From assembly GCF_002257665.1 (NCBI RefSeq), contig NZ_MQWB01000001.1, positions 1,613,870 to 1,677,869 on the forward strand: a DNA stretch of 64,000 nucleotides. The letters are read 5' to 3'. Shown here in pieces: positions 8,483-18,163 of this stretch. Positions within the stretch are counted from its first letter, which is position 1. Each line of letters starts with the position of its first letter. The stretch is from Rubricoccus marinus (lineage in GTDB: Bacteria > Bacteroidota > Rhodothermia > Rhodothermales > Rubricoccaceae). The notes beneath the pieces are model-generated. The model ran no database searches and was not told where the DNA came from. It saw only the letters and a list, made by a program, of their open reading frames with translations. The translations under genes and the position numbers were made by a program.

Positions 8483-9954
8483 GGCGCGTTCTCGCCAGAG
8501 GCGGCGTAGGTGGCTTCAACGATCGCGAGCATGGCGTCAAGATCGGTGCGCGTGAGCAGGCGGCCTCTGGCGATGACGGACTCGATCTCGCGGGCGTGGG
8601 CGATGTCCGCCAGAGGGTCGGCGTTGAGCAGCACGAGATCGGCGGGCTGGCCGACGGCGATGGCACCGGTGAACTCGGAGAATCCGACCTCGCGGAAGTA
8701 GGCGTGCGGCGCGAGCGCGGCGGCCTGGAGGATCGCCAGAGGCGAGAGACCGGCCTCGGCCCAGAGTGCCATCTCGTCGTGCAGCGCGAGGCCCTGCGGG
8801 GCCATCGTCGCGGGCGCGTCGCTGCCTACAAGCAGCCGCGCTCCGGCTCCGTGCAGCGCTCGGAGTGTGCGGAGTGCGAAGATGCGGTCGTCGTTCATGT
8901 CGAGCCCCCACGCGGCGTAGTTGACGGCGAAGCCCTCGGCGTAGGCGCGCCAGAGGCCACGCTGCGCCGCCGACGTGTAGCGGAGCACCTCTGGCGCGCC
9001 GAGCCGCGCGATCATATCGGGCTGCGGGCCGGAGTACCACTCGGCGACGAGAGTGGTGGGCGTGAACCACATGCCGGAGACCTCAGCGAGTTCTGCGAGC
9101 AGCGCGAGGCGGTCGTCGCTGGCGTACTGCGCCGCGCCGAGCGTCCGGTCGTACCACGCGGATGCCGTGCGCGAAGGCGCGCCAGAGGCCTGGGCGAGGC
9201 CGACGAACGAATCGTAGTGCTCCACGCTGCTCTGCCCGTCGTGCGTGAGGACGTGCCCCAAACCGACCGCCCACGGCGCGTGTCCCACGACGGCTACACC
9301 TAGGCGCTCCGACTCGTCGATCACGCCGCGGTAGACCGCCATTGGCGTCTGGTTGTGCACCTTCAGGCCGTCGTAGCCTCTGGCGGCGTGGTAGCGAACC
9401 GCCGCGCGCCCGTCCTCCTCCGTCCGCGCGTAGATGTAGCCCGGCTCGCCAGAGGCCAACTCGCGCTCGGACCACGGCGCGGTCAGCGTGTCGGGCCGAC
9501 CGACGACAAACGGCCCCGTCGTCCAGATCCGCGGCCCGAAGAGGTGGCCCGCGTCGACGCTGTCGCGGAGCGCGAGCAGCGCCTCCGAGCCCCACAGGTT
9601 GCGCACGCTTGTCACGCCGTGCGCGAGCAGCAGCGCCAGCGTCGCGCGATTGCTCTCCGCCGAGGCCTGCACGCCCGGCGCGGCGAAATGCATGTGCATG
9701 TCCGAAAGCCCCGGCATCAAGAACCGTCCGGCGCCGTCCACGACCGTCGCCTCTGGCGGGACCGCCACCTCGCTCGCACCCCCGACGCTCACGATCACGC
9801 CGTCCTCGATCAGCACGGTATGGTGCGGAATCGTGTGCGCCGAGTCCAGCGGAACGAGCGAGACATCGACCACCGCGACGGTCTGCGCCAGAGGCGGGGC
9901 GGCGAGCGCGACGAGGACCGCGAGGCCTCTGGCGAGGCGGAGGAGAGGCATCAT
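8479..9954 (-). CDS. exported amidohydrolase (imidazolonepropionase-like)
   Basis: 491 residues. The ATG overlaps the stop of the upstream fusion gene (ATGA). Signal peptide at residues 1-24. The metal-dependent TIM-barrel hydrolase features are all present: HxH at His87/His89 (SDMHMHF), a candidate carboxylated Lys in YDGLKVH, two further His (VVGHAPW and SVEHYD) and the late Asp in LLVGSDAP. Such proteins cleave amide or ester bonds in cyclic or peptide-like compounds; the substrate is unknown. It probably acts in the periplasm. It sits between an amidohydrolase-retropepsin fusion and a two-component system in one coupled operon. Confidence 0.88.
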   Translation of the reverse strand: MMPLLRLARGLAVLVALAAPPLAQTVAVVDVSLVPLDSAHTIPHHTVLIEDGVIVSVGGASEVAVPPEATVVDGAGRFLMPGLSDMHMHFAAPGVQASAESNRATLALLLAHGVTSVRNLWGSEALLALRDSVDAGHLFGPRIWTTGPFVVGRPDTLTAPWSERELASGEPGYIYARTEEDGRAAVRYHAARGYDGLKVHNQTPMAVYRGVIDESERLGVAVVGHAPWAVGLGHVLTHDGQSSVEHYDSFVGLAQASGAPSRTASAWYDRTLGAAQYASDDRLALLAELAEVSGMWFTPTTLVAEWYSGPQPDMIARLGAPEVLRYTSAAQRGLWRAYAEGFAVNYAAWGLDMNDDRIFALRTLRALHGAGARLLVGSDAPATMAPQGLALHDEMALWAEAGLSPLAILQAAALAPHAYFREVGFSEFTGAIAVGQPADLVLLNADPLADIAHAREIESVIARGRLLTRTDLDAMLAIVEATYAASGENAP

Positions 9955-12347
9955 CTGAAAGCGGGCGCGTAGCTCACGCGGCGGTTGACGAAGTCGATCG
10001 TGAGCGTCCCCTCGCGCCAGACCGTTTTGCCGAGCAGGACGGTCACGGGCGAGTCGGCGTTGAGGATGTAGCTGGCTTCGTACGCCTCCAGCGTCGACGC
10101 GGGGTGGCCGTCGATCTCGAACGGGAGGGCGTAGAGCCTCTGCGTCCACGTGTAGCCGCTGGCGAGCGTGCCGCTGATGGTGCGCGTGTACGCCTCTGGC
10201 GGAATCTCGAACTCGCCAGAGGCGAGGTACACATCCGTGCTGCTGCCGGTGTCGACAAGTGCCTTCGCGCGCGATCCGTTGACGGTCGCGGCGATGGCGG
10301 GCGCGAGTTGGCCTTCGATGATCGAGTTGGGCCGCGCGTCGGTCCGGGGCACGTCACGGACGATGGTGAACGTGGAGTCGGCGTAGTTGTAGCGGATGGC
10401 GCCTGCGAAGCGTCGCAGCAGCATCGCGCCGAGGAAGATGGTCTCCTCGCCGGGCTCAACTGCTTCGCCAGAGGCGTCATCGGTCCACGAGACCGTCGCG
10501 GGCACGTTGTAGAACGTCGCGGCGCCGACCTGCACGCTGTCGATCAAGACGGCGTAGTTGGGGGTGGTGGTCCCTGCCGAGGGGACGTAGCTGAAGCCTC
10601 TGGCGGTGGAGTCGACGCGCAGGCCGAGCCGCTGGGCTAGGCCGCGCGAGACGCTCGTGTTCGGCCCGCCAGTGTCTACGATGGCGCGGACGGCTTCGCC
10701 GTTGACCGCTGCGGGCACCCTGAGGTGATCGAAAGGCACCGTCGCCTCTGGCGCGCTAAACCGGACGCTCGCCCCCGGGAATCGCGCCCAGCCGGCAACT
10801 GTCCCGCCTTCCACGTCGTCGCCAGAGGCCTTCCAGGCGCCAAGCGCGGCGTCCCAGTCGAAACGCGCCGCCGCCGCGTCCCCGATCCGGCTGTGCACAA
10901 ACGGCCGGAGCGAATCCGGGACCGCGTCCAGCGCTTCTGTTAATCGCCGCGCAGCGCCGTCGAAGTCAGCGTCGACGAGCGCTTTGAGTCCCGCACGCAG
11001 CGGCCCGTCGCTGGCCTCTGGTGGGGCCGTGAACGCCGCGAGATCGACCTCGCGCCAGAGGCGAACCGTTTCGGCCGGGTCGCCAGAGGCCTCTGGCGAC
11101 GAGCGCAGCGCGACGCCCTGCTTTTCGAGGTGAGTGATCCGCCGCGTGCACGTCCAGTCCGCCAGAGGGTCGCAGGCGAGGGCGAGAAAGCTGGCCTCGT
11201 AGCCCGGCGCGAGTCGGCCGATCTCGCGATCCGGAAGCACGGTCTGGGGCGTGACGCGGCTCCACAGGTCCAAGAGTACGGCGGGTTCGAACACGCCCGC
11301 TGCGGCGAGGTAGTCGGCCTCGAACGCGGCGCTCCGCCGCCACTGATCGGCGCCGAGCGCGAGGGGCACGCCGGCGGCGTGCAGAGCCTGGAGTTCGGCG
11401 CGTTGGCGCGCGACCTCGGTCTGTAGAGTGTCCGCGCGAAACGCGTCGAGGTCCTTCATGAGCAGCGACGCCGTCGGGATCGCAGTCACCCCGCCAGAGG
11501 CCATCCGCGCGACCGTCTCCGCGTCGAGCCAGAAACGCGGGTCGGCGGTCCCGATGCCGTCGTTGCCGCTCGGCAGGTGCGCCAGGGCGTCCACGCCGGC
11601 TTCCACGGCGCGGCGCACGTCGTCGCGAGTGTTGACGTGGGCCACGACCGGGAGCCCGGCCTCTCGCGACCGGCGGACGACCTCGTGGAGCGCCTGAGGC
11701 GAGAGCCCACATCCGCGGTAGGTGGGGCGGCCGTCGCAGCGCGCGTTGTAGGTGAGGTACACCTTGACGGCGTCGGGCTCGGTCGCGAGGAAGTCGGCCC
11801 ATTCTTGCTCAACGATCGCGGGCGTATCGAAAAACCAGTACGCGCGGCGGTGGGCCGTCCACGCGAGCGTGTCGCTGCGTGCGGCGCCAGAGGCCGCGTT
11901 GGGGTTGCGCGCGAGGCGCTCGTAGAGCGGCGCCGGGTGGCTGCCGGTAGAGGTAATCCCGCCGTGGGCGAGTGCGACATCGAGGCCTGCGGGGAGGTCG
12001 CCGCGGGGTCCGCCTCTGGCGTCGTCGTTGAGGACGAGCGCGTACAACACGCCGCGGTCCACGAACAGCTCGTGCGCGAGGCCGGCGGAGTACGAATCCG
12101 CGAGCATGTGCGTGTGCGCGTCGCCAAACGGCGGCACGATGTACCGCCCGTCCAGGTCCACGACGCGGGCGGCCTCTGGCGCCAGGGGCCGCGAGGTGAA
12201 CACGCCGCCAGAGGCCCAGACCGTATCGCGCGGTGCGAACCGCTCCCCGGTGAACCAACGCCCGCCGACGTACGCCGTTTGCGCGGCCGTCGGCGCCAGA
12301 GGCGCAGCGGCGAAGAGGAGAACGGCGGCGACGAGAGCGGAACGCAT
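9951..12347 (-). CDS. exported amidohydrolase fused to a two-repeat retropepsin-like aspartic protease
   Basis: 798 residues starting MRSALVAAV; the GTG at 12368 would only add a non-signal leader. Signal peptide at 1-23. Residues about 25-435 are an amidohydrolase: His78/His80 (GDAHTHM), Lys in VKVYLTYN, His in VVAHVNT and ALAHLPS, Asp in LALGADQW. A linker of about 100 residues, partly helical, leads to two aspartyl-protease-like halves, each with a D-T-G triad (IVDTGGPNTS near residue 560 and LVDTGSSTD near 700). Two DTG halves in one chain could form a complete active site, as in pepsin-type enzymes. I know of no standard family with this combination. First gene of a four-gene coupled operon. 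Confidence 0.85.
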   Translation of the reverse strand: MRSALVAAVLLFAAAPLAPTAAQTAYVGGRWFTGERFAPRDTVWASGGVFTSRPLAPEAARVVDLDGRYIVPPFGDAHTHMLADSYSAGLAHELFVDRGVLYALVLNDDARGGPRGDLPAGLDVALAHGGITSTGSHPAPLYERLARNPNAASGAARSDTLAWTAHRRAYWFFDTPAIVEQEWADFLATEPDAVKVYLTYNARCDGRPTYRGCGLSPQALHEVVRRSREAGLPVVAHVNTRDDVRRAVEAGVDALAHLPSGNDGIGTADPRFWLDAETVARMASGGVTAIPTASLLMKDLDAFRADTLQTEVARQRAELQALHAAGVPLALGADQWRRSAAFEADYLAAAGVFEPAVLLDLWSRVTPQTVLPDREIGRLAPGYEASFLALACDPLADWTCTRRITHLEKQGVALRSSPEASGDPAETVRLWREVDLAAFTAPPEASDGPLRAGLKALVDADFDGAARRLTEALDAVPDSLRPFVHSRIGDAAAARFDWDAALGAWKASGDDVEGGTVAGWARFPGASVRFSAPEATVPFDHLRVPAAVNGEAVRAIVDTGGPNTSVSRGLAQRLGLRVDSTARGFSYVPSAGTTTPNYAVLIDSVQVGAATFYNVPATVSWTDDASGEAVEPGEETIFLGAMLLRRFAGAIRYNYADSTFTIVRDVPRTDARPNSIIEGQLAPAIAATVNGSRAKALVDTGSSTDVYLASGEFEIPPEAYTRTISGTLASGYTWTQRLYALPFEIDGHPASTLEAYEASYILNADSPVTVLLGKTVWREGTLTIDFVNRRVSYAPAFR

Positions 12348-12375
12348 GGTGAAGCGGGGCGGGACCACAGTCTCG

Positions 12376-12401
12376 CCTCTGGCGACCCGCGCCGCCAGAG
12401 G
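12376..12401. repeat. inverted motif pair between alpha-amylase and fusion gene
   Basis: CCTCTGGCG at 12376-12384 and CGCCAGAGG at 12393-12401 with an 8-base loop. It lies after the alpha-amylase stop (12458) and before the start of the next gene on the same strand (12347), a place suited to a terminator. Confidence 0.7.
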
Positions 12402-12457
12402 CGTCCCACCAGACGCATCTGACGGCCACGGGCCGCAGCCCCCGTCCGCCAGCGGCG

Positions 12458-15400
12458 CTACCGGACGACGGTCACGCGCCGCGTCAGCGTCTCCGATCCC
12501 GCCGTGAGCCGTACCACGTAGACGCCTGGCGCCAGAGGCGCGGTGTCTAGTGTGGCCTCGTGCTCGCCCGCACGGAGCGAGGCTTCTACCAGCACGGCGA
12601 CCTCGCGGCCCAGCGCGTCGTAGACCGCAAGCCGCGCGTCCGTGCTCGCGCCCAGCGAGAACGGGATCCGCGTCACGCTGCTCGTCGGGTTGGGTAGCGG
12701 CGCCCCGAGAACGAACGTGGAGGCTGCGCCGCCCGAGGTTTCGGTCGTGATGGCGGGGCGGATCGAGATCGCGAAGCGCGCCTCGCCGGAGCCATCGAGC
12801 CGGAGCGGAAGGAGAGACGGGGCGGCGCTGCCCTGCTTCTGCGCCTCTGGAGCGTCGGGGAAATCCAGGCGCGCGTCGTCGGCCAAGAGTGCGAGGCGGA
12901 CCTCGCCGGAGGTTGTGAGGTCGTAGCTCTGGCCGCTCGTGCGGTCAAAAAGCGTGGCGGTCCAGCCGTCCGGCAGCGCGACCGGCTCCCAGGCGAGCGT
13001 CGCCTCGGCGTCCGATGGCGCGCCAGAGGCGATCGCTTCGGCGTGGACGGGGATCAGCGCCTCGCCGGGGACGGCCGAGACCGTCAGCGCGTCGGCCTCT
13101 GGCGTCGCGGCCACGAGCCTCAGCGCGTCGGCGCCTGCTGCGGGAGCAATCGCGAGGGCGTCCCGCGTGTCCAAGCCCGGCGCGGCGTCGGCATCGACCG
13201 CGATGGCGAGCCGCGCCGTGCGGTTGTGCCCGCCGACCTGACCGGTCAGACGGAGGCGGACGTGGGGCAGCGTGTCCTCGCGGTTCTTGGCGCTTGCGCC
13301 AGAGGCCTCTGGCGCGGTCTCTGCCAAGCCGTTGATCGGGCTCCACGTGCCCAGCCGCGCCGACGACGGCGCGACGAGCCGCGGGTTGGAGCCCGTTGCG
13401 TAGACGAAAAAGCCCTGGCCGACCGGGATGGTGCCCTCTTTCAGCGTCCCGCCCACTCCGGTCGTCCACGAGAGGTAGTCGCCGCCGTTGTAGGCGGGGT
13501 CGTACACGTAGATCGTGGACGAGATCTTGGTCTTGGTCCAGTCGGCGTGGTCCCAGTCCAGGTCCTGGTCATACGGGTTGCCGAGCAGGTGCCCGCCCCG
13601 GAACGCGGACGAAGACGTGTAGGTGATGCCGAAGTCGTGGTCGGTCGCCAGAGGCGTGCCGCTGGCAGGTAGCACCTTGGGGAAGGTGCCCTGCGTGCCG
13701 TTCGTGAATGGGTCGTCGTCCTCGAAGGCGTAGAACCAGAAGCCCCGGCCGGTCGGGACCGACGTGGAGGTGGCGGGGAGCGGGTAGCTCACGTCGGACT
13801 CCTGGTAGAGGAAGACGTTGGCGTAGCCGCCAGAGCCGTCCTCGTCGATGTCCGCGCCGGCATAGCCGGCGGTGTACAGTGGTTCCAGCAAGCCCGGAGT
13901 CACCGCGCCGCCCTGGTTCGCGGGATCGCTACCGCCCAGACCGAGGTCGGGGTAGGGGAGTGCCATCATGCGCCACCCGGCCTCGCCGGTCAGCACGATC
14001 GGCGGTGTGCTGGCACCGGCCTCGAAGGCGGTGACGAGGGAGACGGCCCCATCGGTGTACATCCCGTCGCCGTCGGTCGTGCCGAAGGAAAACGCGCCGC
14101 CGCGAGAGGCCGGGCGCAGCGGGTTGAACGTGAAGCCGGTGCCGCCAGAGGCCCACGCGACGCTGCCGGCTTCGAAGGTCTGCTGAGTGTCGGCGTCGTA
14201 GACGACCAGGCGAAGGGCGTCTCCATCGTTGAGGCGGCTGCCGTCGGCGCCGATGTTAGCGCCGTTGCCGAGCACCTCGATAGTCATGTCGTGCACGCCG
14301 TCCCAGCGCAGCCGCTGTCCGACGCGACCAATGCCTGCGACGTTTGCGCCAGAGGTGGCGGTTGCACCTGGAGCAAGAACCGCGACCTGATCCCCCGGCT
14401 GGATCGGCGCACCATTGACGACGAGGGAGGACGCGTCGCTCGCGCGAAGCACGATGTGGTGGATTTTGCCGCCTGGCGCCGCCGAGGCGTTAAACGCGGA
14501 CGCAGGCTCATCCAGGGGGCGCGGGTACAAACCCGTCGGTGCCCACCACGCGTAGTTACCGCCTCGCGCCTTGACGAGCGCCCGGTTGTCGCCGAACGCC
14601 GTCGTCGTCTCAAACGCGTAGGCGTCGGAGTAGTCCTTGAGTTCGAGGTTCGAGTGTGGGGTGTTGACGTAGGTGCCGAGTTCTCCGCCGCCAGCGTCGT
14701 TGATGGCGAGCGCCATGCCGTACCGGCCGGCGCCAGAGGCCGCATCGCCGTCGCGAGTGAGCGCCCAGAGGTCCGAGAGGTTGAAGGCGTTGTTGGGGAG
14801 CGTGCCGCCGGGGCTGAGGGCGTTCATCGGTCGGCTCTCGCCCTGCGCGGTGGAACGGCGGAGCGCCATCAGCCAGTCAATCTCATCGCCCAGACCGAAC
14901 CAGACGTAGTCCTTCCAATACACCGTCGGGCGGCCTTCGGAGGCCATGATGACGGCGTAGGCCATATGCTTGCGCGAGACGATGGGGTCATGCCCGCTGT
15001 CGATGCCGGGCTTAACGCAGGTGCTGCCGGTCTGGACGGCGCCGGGCTCGGAGCAGTCGGCGCCCTGCCAGCCTACGCGGTCCACGTCGTGGTTCTCGAC
15101 GAACGTGACGACATCGAACGGGTCCAGGCCGCCAAAGTGAAGGCCGGCGCCGTTGAGGTTCTGCATGTCGTAGCTCCCGCCGCCGTTGGCCATATCGCGG
15201 AGCGCGTAGCGCAGTCCAAAGTCGAACATCGCCATGTTGGCGTCTTTGCCACCGCTTCCGAACGTGGAGTTGAAGCTCTCGACTTGGTTGTGGTACGCGA
15301 TGATCTCGCCCGTGCTGGACCAGTTCTCACCGAGCGCGAAGGGCTGCTCGCCAGAGGATAGCTCTACAACCCACGGCGCAAGAAAGGCCGGGTCGATGTG

Positions 15401-16156
15401 CTTGATCGCGTCCAGGCGCACCTCGTCCGCGCCGAGGTCGTCCATGATCCAGCGGCCCCAGGCGACAAGTGAGTCGGCGGTCGCGCCCATGCCTTGTTGA
15501 CCGTGGTACCACCCGTTGTTAGGGGCGCTAGGGTCTAGGACGCGGTCGTAGTCGTGGAAGTAGCAGATGTCTTGCCCGAACGGCGCGTCGTGGTAGGGTG
15601 CGTCGAAGTCGCAGTGCGTCGTGTTGCTGTGGAACGCGTTTGGGCCGGCCGGGAAGCGCCCACTGAGCGGGTTGAACACGTTCCATTTGAGGAACGGAGC
15701 GCCACCGCCCGGCACGCAGGCCACGTTGGACTGCGCGTCGGCGCCATCGCGGTGGTTCAGCACCACGTCCGCCATGACCCGCAGCCCGCTCGTCTTCATC
15801 TGCGCGATAGCGGCGCGAAGCTGCGCCTCGGTGCCAAAGCGCGTGCGCACACTGCCTTTCTGCCCGATAGAGCCCAGGTCGTAGTAGTCGTACGGGTCGT
15901 AGCCCATCGACCACCGACCGCTGCCGCCCTTGACGGGTGAGGGGATCCAGACCGTTTGCACACCGCCCGCGGCCAAACGCGGAGCGACCGTCGCAACGGA
16001 GTCCCACCATACGCCCCCGCTGTCCGTCGCGTGGTCGCCGGGGTGGACGTTCCAGTGGAAGCCCTGAAAGAGCACATCCGGCGCAGCGCCGCGCGGCTGT
16101 GCGTAAGCGCTTCCACAGACAAGCGCGCAGGCGAGGAGGGAGAGGAGAGCCTTCAT
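12458..16156 (-). CDS. secreted GH13 alpha-amylase with T9SS sorting domain
   Basis: 1232 residues. Signal peptide 1-19 (CGSAYA). GH13 barrel: substrate motif DVVLNH at 130-135, nucleophile Asp249 in EVRLDAIKH, acid/base Glu277 in LGENWS, transition-state Asp357 in FVENHD. After a C-domain, the second half contains beta-rich regions (about 640-950) with Trp/Tyr-rich patches that may bind starch, and the last 80 residues are a type IX secretion sorting domain (LGAPLPNPTSS near its start, YDALGREVAVL, GVYVVRLTAG, final VTVVR). It should hydrolyse alpha-1,4-glucans at or outside the cell surface. The T9SS machinery itself is not in the window. The next gene upstream, an AGE-type epimerase, has the same signal-peptide end and sorting domain. 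Confidence 0.93.
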   Translation of the reverse strand: MKALLSLLACALVCGSAYAQPRGAAPDVLFQGFHWNVHPGDHATDSGGVWWDSVATVAPRLAAGGVQTVWIPSPVKGGSGRWSMGYDPYDYYDLGSIGQKGSVRTRFGTEAQLRAAIAQMKTSGLRVMADVVLNHRDGADAQSNVACVPGGGAPFLKWNVFNPLSGRFPAGPNAFHSNTTHCDFDAPYHDAPFGQDICYFHDYDRVLDPSAPNNGWYHGQQGMGATADSLVAWGRWIMDDLGADEVRLDAIKHIDPAFLAPWVVELSSGEQPFALGENWSSTGEIIAYHNQVESFNSTFGSGGKDANMAMFDFGLRYALRDMANGGGSYDMQNLNGAGLHFGGLDPFDVVTFVENHDVDRVGWQGADCSEPGAVQTGSTCVKPGIDSGHDPIVSRKHMAYAVIMASEGRPTVYWKDYVWFGLGDEIDWLMALRRSTAQGESRPMNALSPGGTLPNNAFNLSDLWALTRDGDAASGAGRYGMALAINDAGGGELGTYVNTPHSNLELKDYSDAYAFETTTAFGDNRALVKARGGNYAWWAPTGLYPRPLDEPASAFNASAAPGGKIHHIVLRASDASSLVVNGAPIQPGDQVAVLAPGATATSGANVAGIGRVGQRLRWDGVHDMTIEVLGNGANIGADGSRLNDGDALRLVVYDADTQQTFEAGSVAWASGGTGFTFNPLRPASRGGAFSFGTTDGDGMYTDGAVSLVTAFEAGASTPPIVLTGEAGWRMMALPYPDLGLGGSDPANQGGAVTPGLLEPLYTAGYAGADIDEDGSGGYANVFLYQESDVSYPLPATSTSVPTGRGFWFYAFEDDDPFTNGTQGTFPKVLPASGTPLATDHDFGITYTSSSAFRGGHLLGNPYDQDLDWDHADWTKTKISSTIYVYDPAYNGGDYLSWTTGVGGTLKEGTIPVGQGFFVYATGSNPRLVAPSSARLGTWSPINGLAETAPEASGASAKNREDTLPHVRLRLTGQVGGHNRTARLAIAVDADAAPGLDTRDALAIAPAAGADALRLVAATPEADALTVSAVPGEALIPVHAEAIASGAPSDAEATLAWEPVALPDGWTATLFDRTSGQSYDLTTSGEVRLALLADDARLDFPDAPEAQKQGSAAPSLLPLRLDGSGEARFAISIRPAITTETSGGAASTFVLGAPLPNPTSSVTRIPFSLGASTDARLAVYDALGREVAVLVEASLRAGEHEATLDTAPLAPGVYVVRLTAGSETLTRRVTVVR

Positions 16157-16250
16157 GCGGAAACGGGTGGGAGGAGGCAGCGCGTCAGTTTAGCACGCGT
16201 TGTCCTCTGGCGGTAGTGGCCGGCTAGCCGAGCGGAAAATGGACCGAGCC

Positions 16251-16268
16251 CGCCAGAGGCCTCTGGCA
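16251..16268. repeat. tail-to-tail motif pair, one base off perfect
   Basis: CGCCAGAGG followed by CCTCTGGCA between the epimerase stop (16285) and the alpha-amylase start (16156). A further forward copy is at 16204-16212. Confidence 0.7.
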
Positions 16269-16284
16269 GGACGGCAGACGGCGC

Positions 16285-18081
16285 TTAGCGCACGACGGTC
16301 AGCATCGTTGTGCGCACGTCGCCCGAGGCTGAGAGGCGCACGATGTAGACCCCAGAGGCGAGCGCGGCGGTGTCGAACGAGACCGACTGGTCGCCAGCCG
16401 GCCACGGGCCTCTGGCGAGAACGGCGACCTCGCGCCCGAGCGCGTCGTGGACGGTAAGCGAGACGTCGGCGGGGGCCGCGAGGCTTGCGCGGAGGCGTAC
16501 GCGGCCTCTGGCGGGGTTGGGCGCCGGAGCGCTCAAAGAGAGCGTCGCCAGAGGCGCGCTTTCTAGGACGACGGGCTCTGGGTTGGAGAACGTGGCGGTG
16601 ACCACGCCCGAAACGTCGGCTGGAATCGTGACGGTCCTTGCGATGGCGTCAACCGCCAGAGGCTGACCTCCGAGCGTGGCGGAGGCGAGGCGGAGACCAT
16701 CGGGTCCGGCGTCAATGGGGTTGAGCGGAATCGTGCGCAGCGCGGGGGCCGCGTCGAAGCGGTAGTACACCGTGGCCGGCTCGCCGTGGACGTATAGCGT
16801 CGCGTACAGGTGGGCGAGGTAGGCCAGCTCTGCCGAGTGGTATGCGGCTTTGTAGTTGTCGCCTTTGAAGAGGTTGCCCCACTGCGGGATCGTGCGGCCG
16901 TCCCGCGTCACGTCGGCGTAGACCTCGCCAAAGGTGGCGTCTTGGAAGTGGTCCATAAAGAAGGCCATCGTCTCGTCCGCCATCTCCACCCAGCGCTCCT
17001 CTCCGGTCTGCCGGTACAACTCCAGCCCGGCCGTCACGGCCTGTTCCATTTGCCACCACGCCTTGGTGGAGTCCTGCAAGCCGTAGAGAAGCATCTCGCC
17101 GGTGAACCGGTCGTAATCCTTGTACGGGCCTCCGAACTCGTGGTCGTAGCCTCTGGCGAGAACGTGATCCGCCAACATCTGCGCGTCCGCCAGAGGCTGC
17201 GTTTCGCCGGTGACTTCGGCGTAGCGGGCCAGCACCCACGCGGTCTTGAGCACGTGGCCCATGATGGTGCGGCGCTGGTCGCCCGCACCCGAGAGCACGT
17301 TCCAATCGGTGGAGTACTGCTCGGCAAAGCCGATCACGCCGTCGTCCATAGTGGGGAGGAGGCGGTCTTGCACGTTTGCGACCAAGTCGTTGAGCCTCTG
17401 GCGCGTGTCGGCGGAGCCCTCCAGCGCATTCAGCGCGAAGGCGTGCGTGGTAAAAGCGTCCACGGTCGCGTTGAAGCCTTTACCGGTGCCTGAGGAGCCG
17501 TCGCGGCGGACCCGGTCAAAGTAGCCTTCCAGGCCGGTTCGGCTGTCCCAGAGGTGGGCGTCGTTCCATGCAAGGCCGTCCAGCGTCCACTGGCGGTCAG
17601 TGGGGTTGCCCGTCGCCTCCCACATCGCCAGAGGCCCGAGCACGGCGTAGTGCTGGATAAACGAGGTTTTGTCGCTGTTGGCGCCCTGGACTGTTCCAGT
17701 CGGCCCCAGCTTTTCGTACCAGCCGCCGTTGGTGGCGTCCCAGCCGTGTGCGTACTGGAAATCGAGCGCGCTCCGGGCGGCGTCCAAGAACCGCTCCTCG
17801 CCGGTGAGCTGGAACGCGCGGACGAACGCGAAGGTGTTGCGGCTCTGCGTCAGGACGTTTTTGTCCGATCCCCAACTGAAGTTGACCCGGCCGTCTCGGG
17901 CGACGTTGGTGTAGAAGCCGCCGCGCGACGTGTCCCAGGCGTCGTCCAGCCAGAACTCCGCGTTCGTGCGGAGCACGTCGACGAGCAGGTCGGGATCGGC
18001 GAGGTGCTCGCTCTGGAGCGCGGGCTGTGCGTAAGCGCTTCCACACGCGAGGACGCAGAGGAGCAGGCGGAGGGTTTTCAT
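16285..18081 (-). CDS. secreted N-acylglucosamine/cellobiose 2-epimerase-like protein with T9SS sorting domain
   Basis: 598 residues. Signal peptide 1-18 ending CGSAYA, nearly the same as in the adjacent alpha-amylase. Residues about 25-430 look like the (alpha/alpha)6 barrel of the AGE family (SRNTFAFVRAFQLTGEERFL, SFIQHYAVLG, MGHVLKTAWVLARY, then KDYDRFTGE and AWWQMEQAV). A small beta domain follows, then a type IX sorting domain (PAPNPARGR, HDALGREVAVL, final LTVVR). AGE enzymes normally isomerise sugars in the cytoplasm, so export is unusual; here it may act on oligosaccharides at the cell surface. Active-site His assignment from sequence alone is uncertain, and it could instead be an inactive or hydrolytic relative. 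Confidence 0.8.
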   Translation of the reverse strand: MKTLRLLLCVLACGSAYAQPALQSEHLADPDLLVDVLRTNAEFWLDDAWDTSRGGFYTNVARDGRVNFSWGSDKNVLTQSRNTFAFVRAFQLTGEERFLDAARSALDFQYAHGWDATNGGWYEKLGPTGTVQGANSDKTSFIQHYAVLGPLAMWEATGNPTDRQWTLDGLAWNDAHLWDSRTGLEGYFDRVRRDGSSGTGKGFNATVDAFTTHAFALNALEGSADTRQRLNDLVANVQDRLLPTMDDGVIGFAEQYSTDWNVLSGAGDQRRTIMGHVLKTAWVLARYAEVTGETQPLADAQMLADHVLARGYDHEFGGPYKDYDRFTGEMLLYGLQDSTKAWWQMEQAVTAGLELYRQTGEERWVEMADETMAFFMDHFQDATFGEVYADVTRDGRTIPQWGNLFKGDNYKAAYHSAELAYLAHLYATLYVHGEPATVYYRFDAAPALRTIPLNPIDAGPDGLRLASATLGGQPLAVDAIARTVTIPADVSGVVTATFSNPEPVVLESAPLATLSLSAPAPNPARGRVRLRASLAAPADVSLTVHDALGREVAVLARGPWPAGDQSVSFDTAALASGVYIVRLSASGDVRTTMLTVVR

Positions 18082-18145
18082 GCGGTTGGGCGGGTCTGGA
18101 GGGCGACGCCAGAAGCTACGAGGCGGCCTGCACCTGCGCGATCCG

Positions 18146-18163
18146 CGCCAGAGGCCTCTGGCG
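18146..18163. repeat. tail-to-tail motif palindrome abutting a stop codon
   Basis: CGCCAGAGGCCTCTGGCG, a perfect 18 bp dyad ending one base before the stop codon of the small gene at 18164. Confidence 0.85.
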
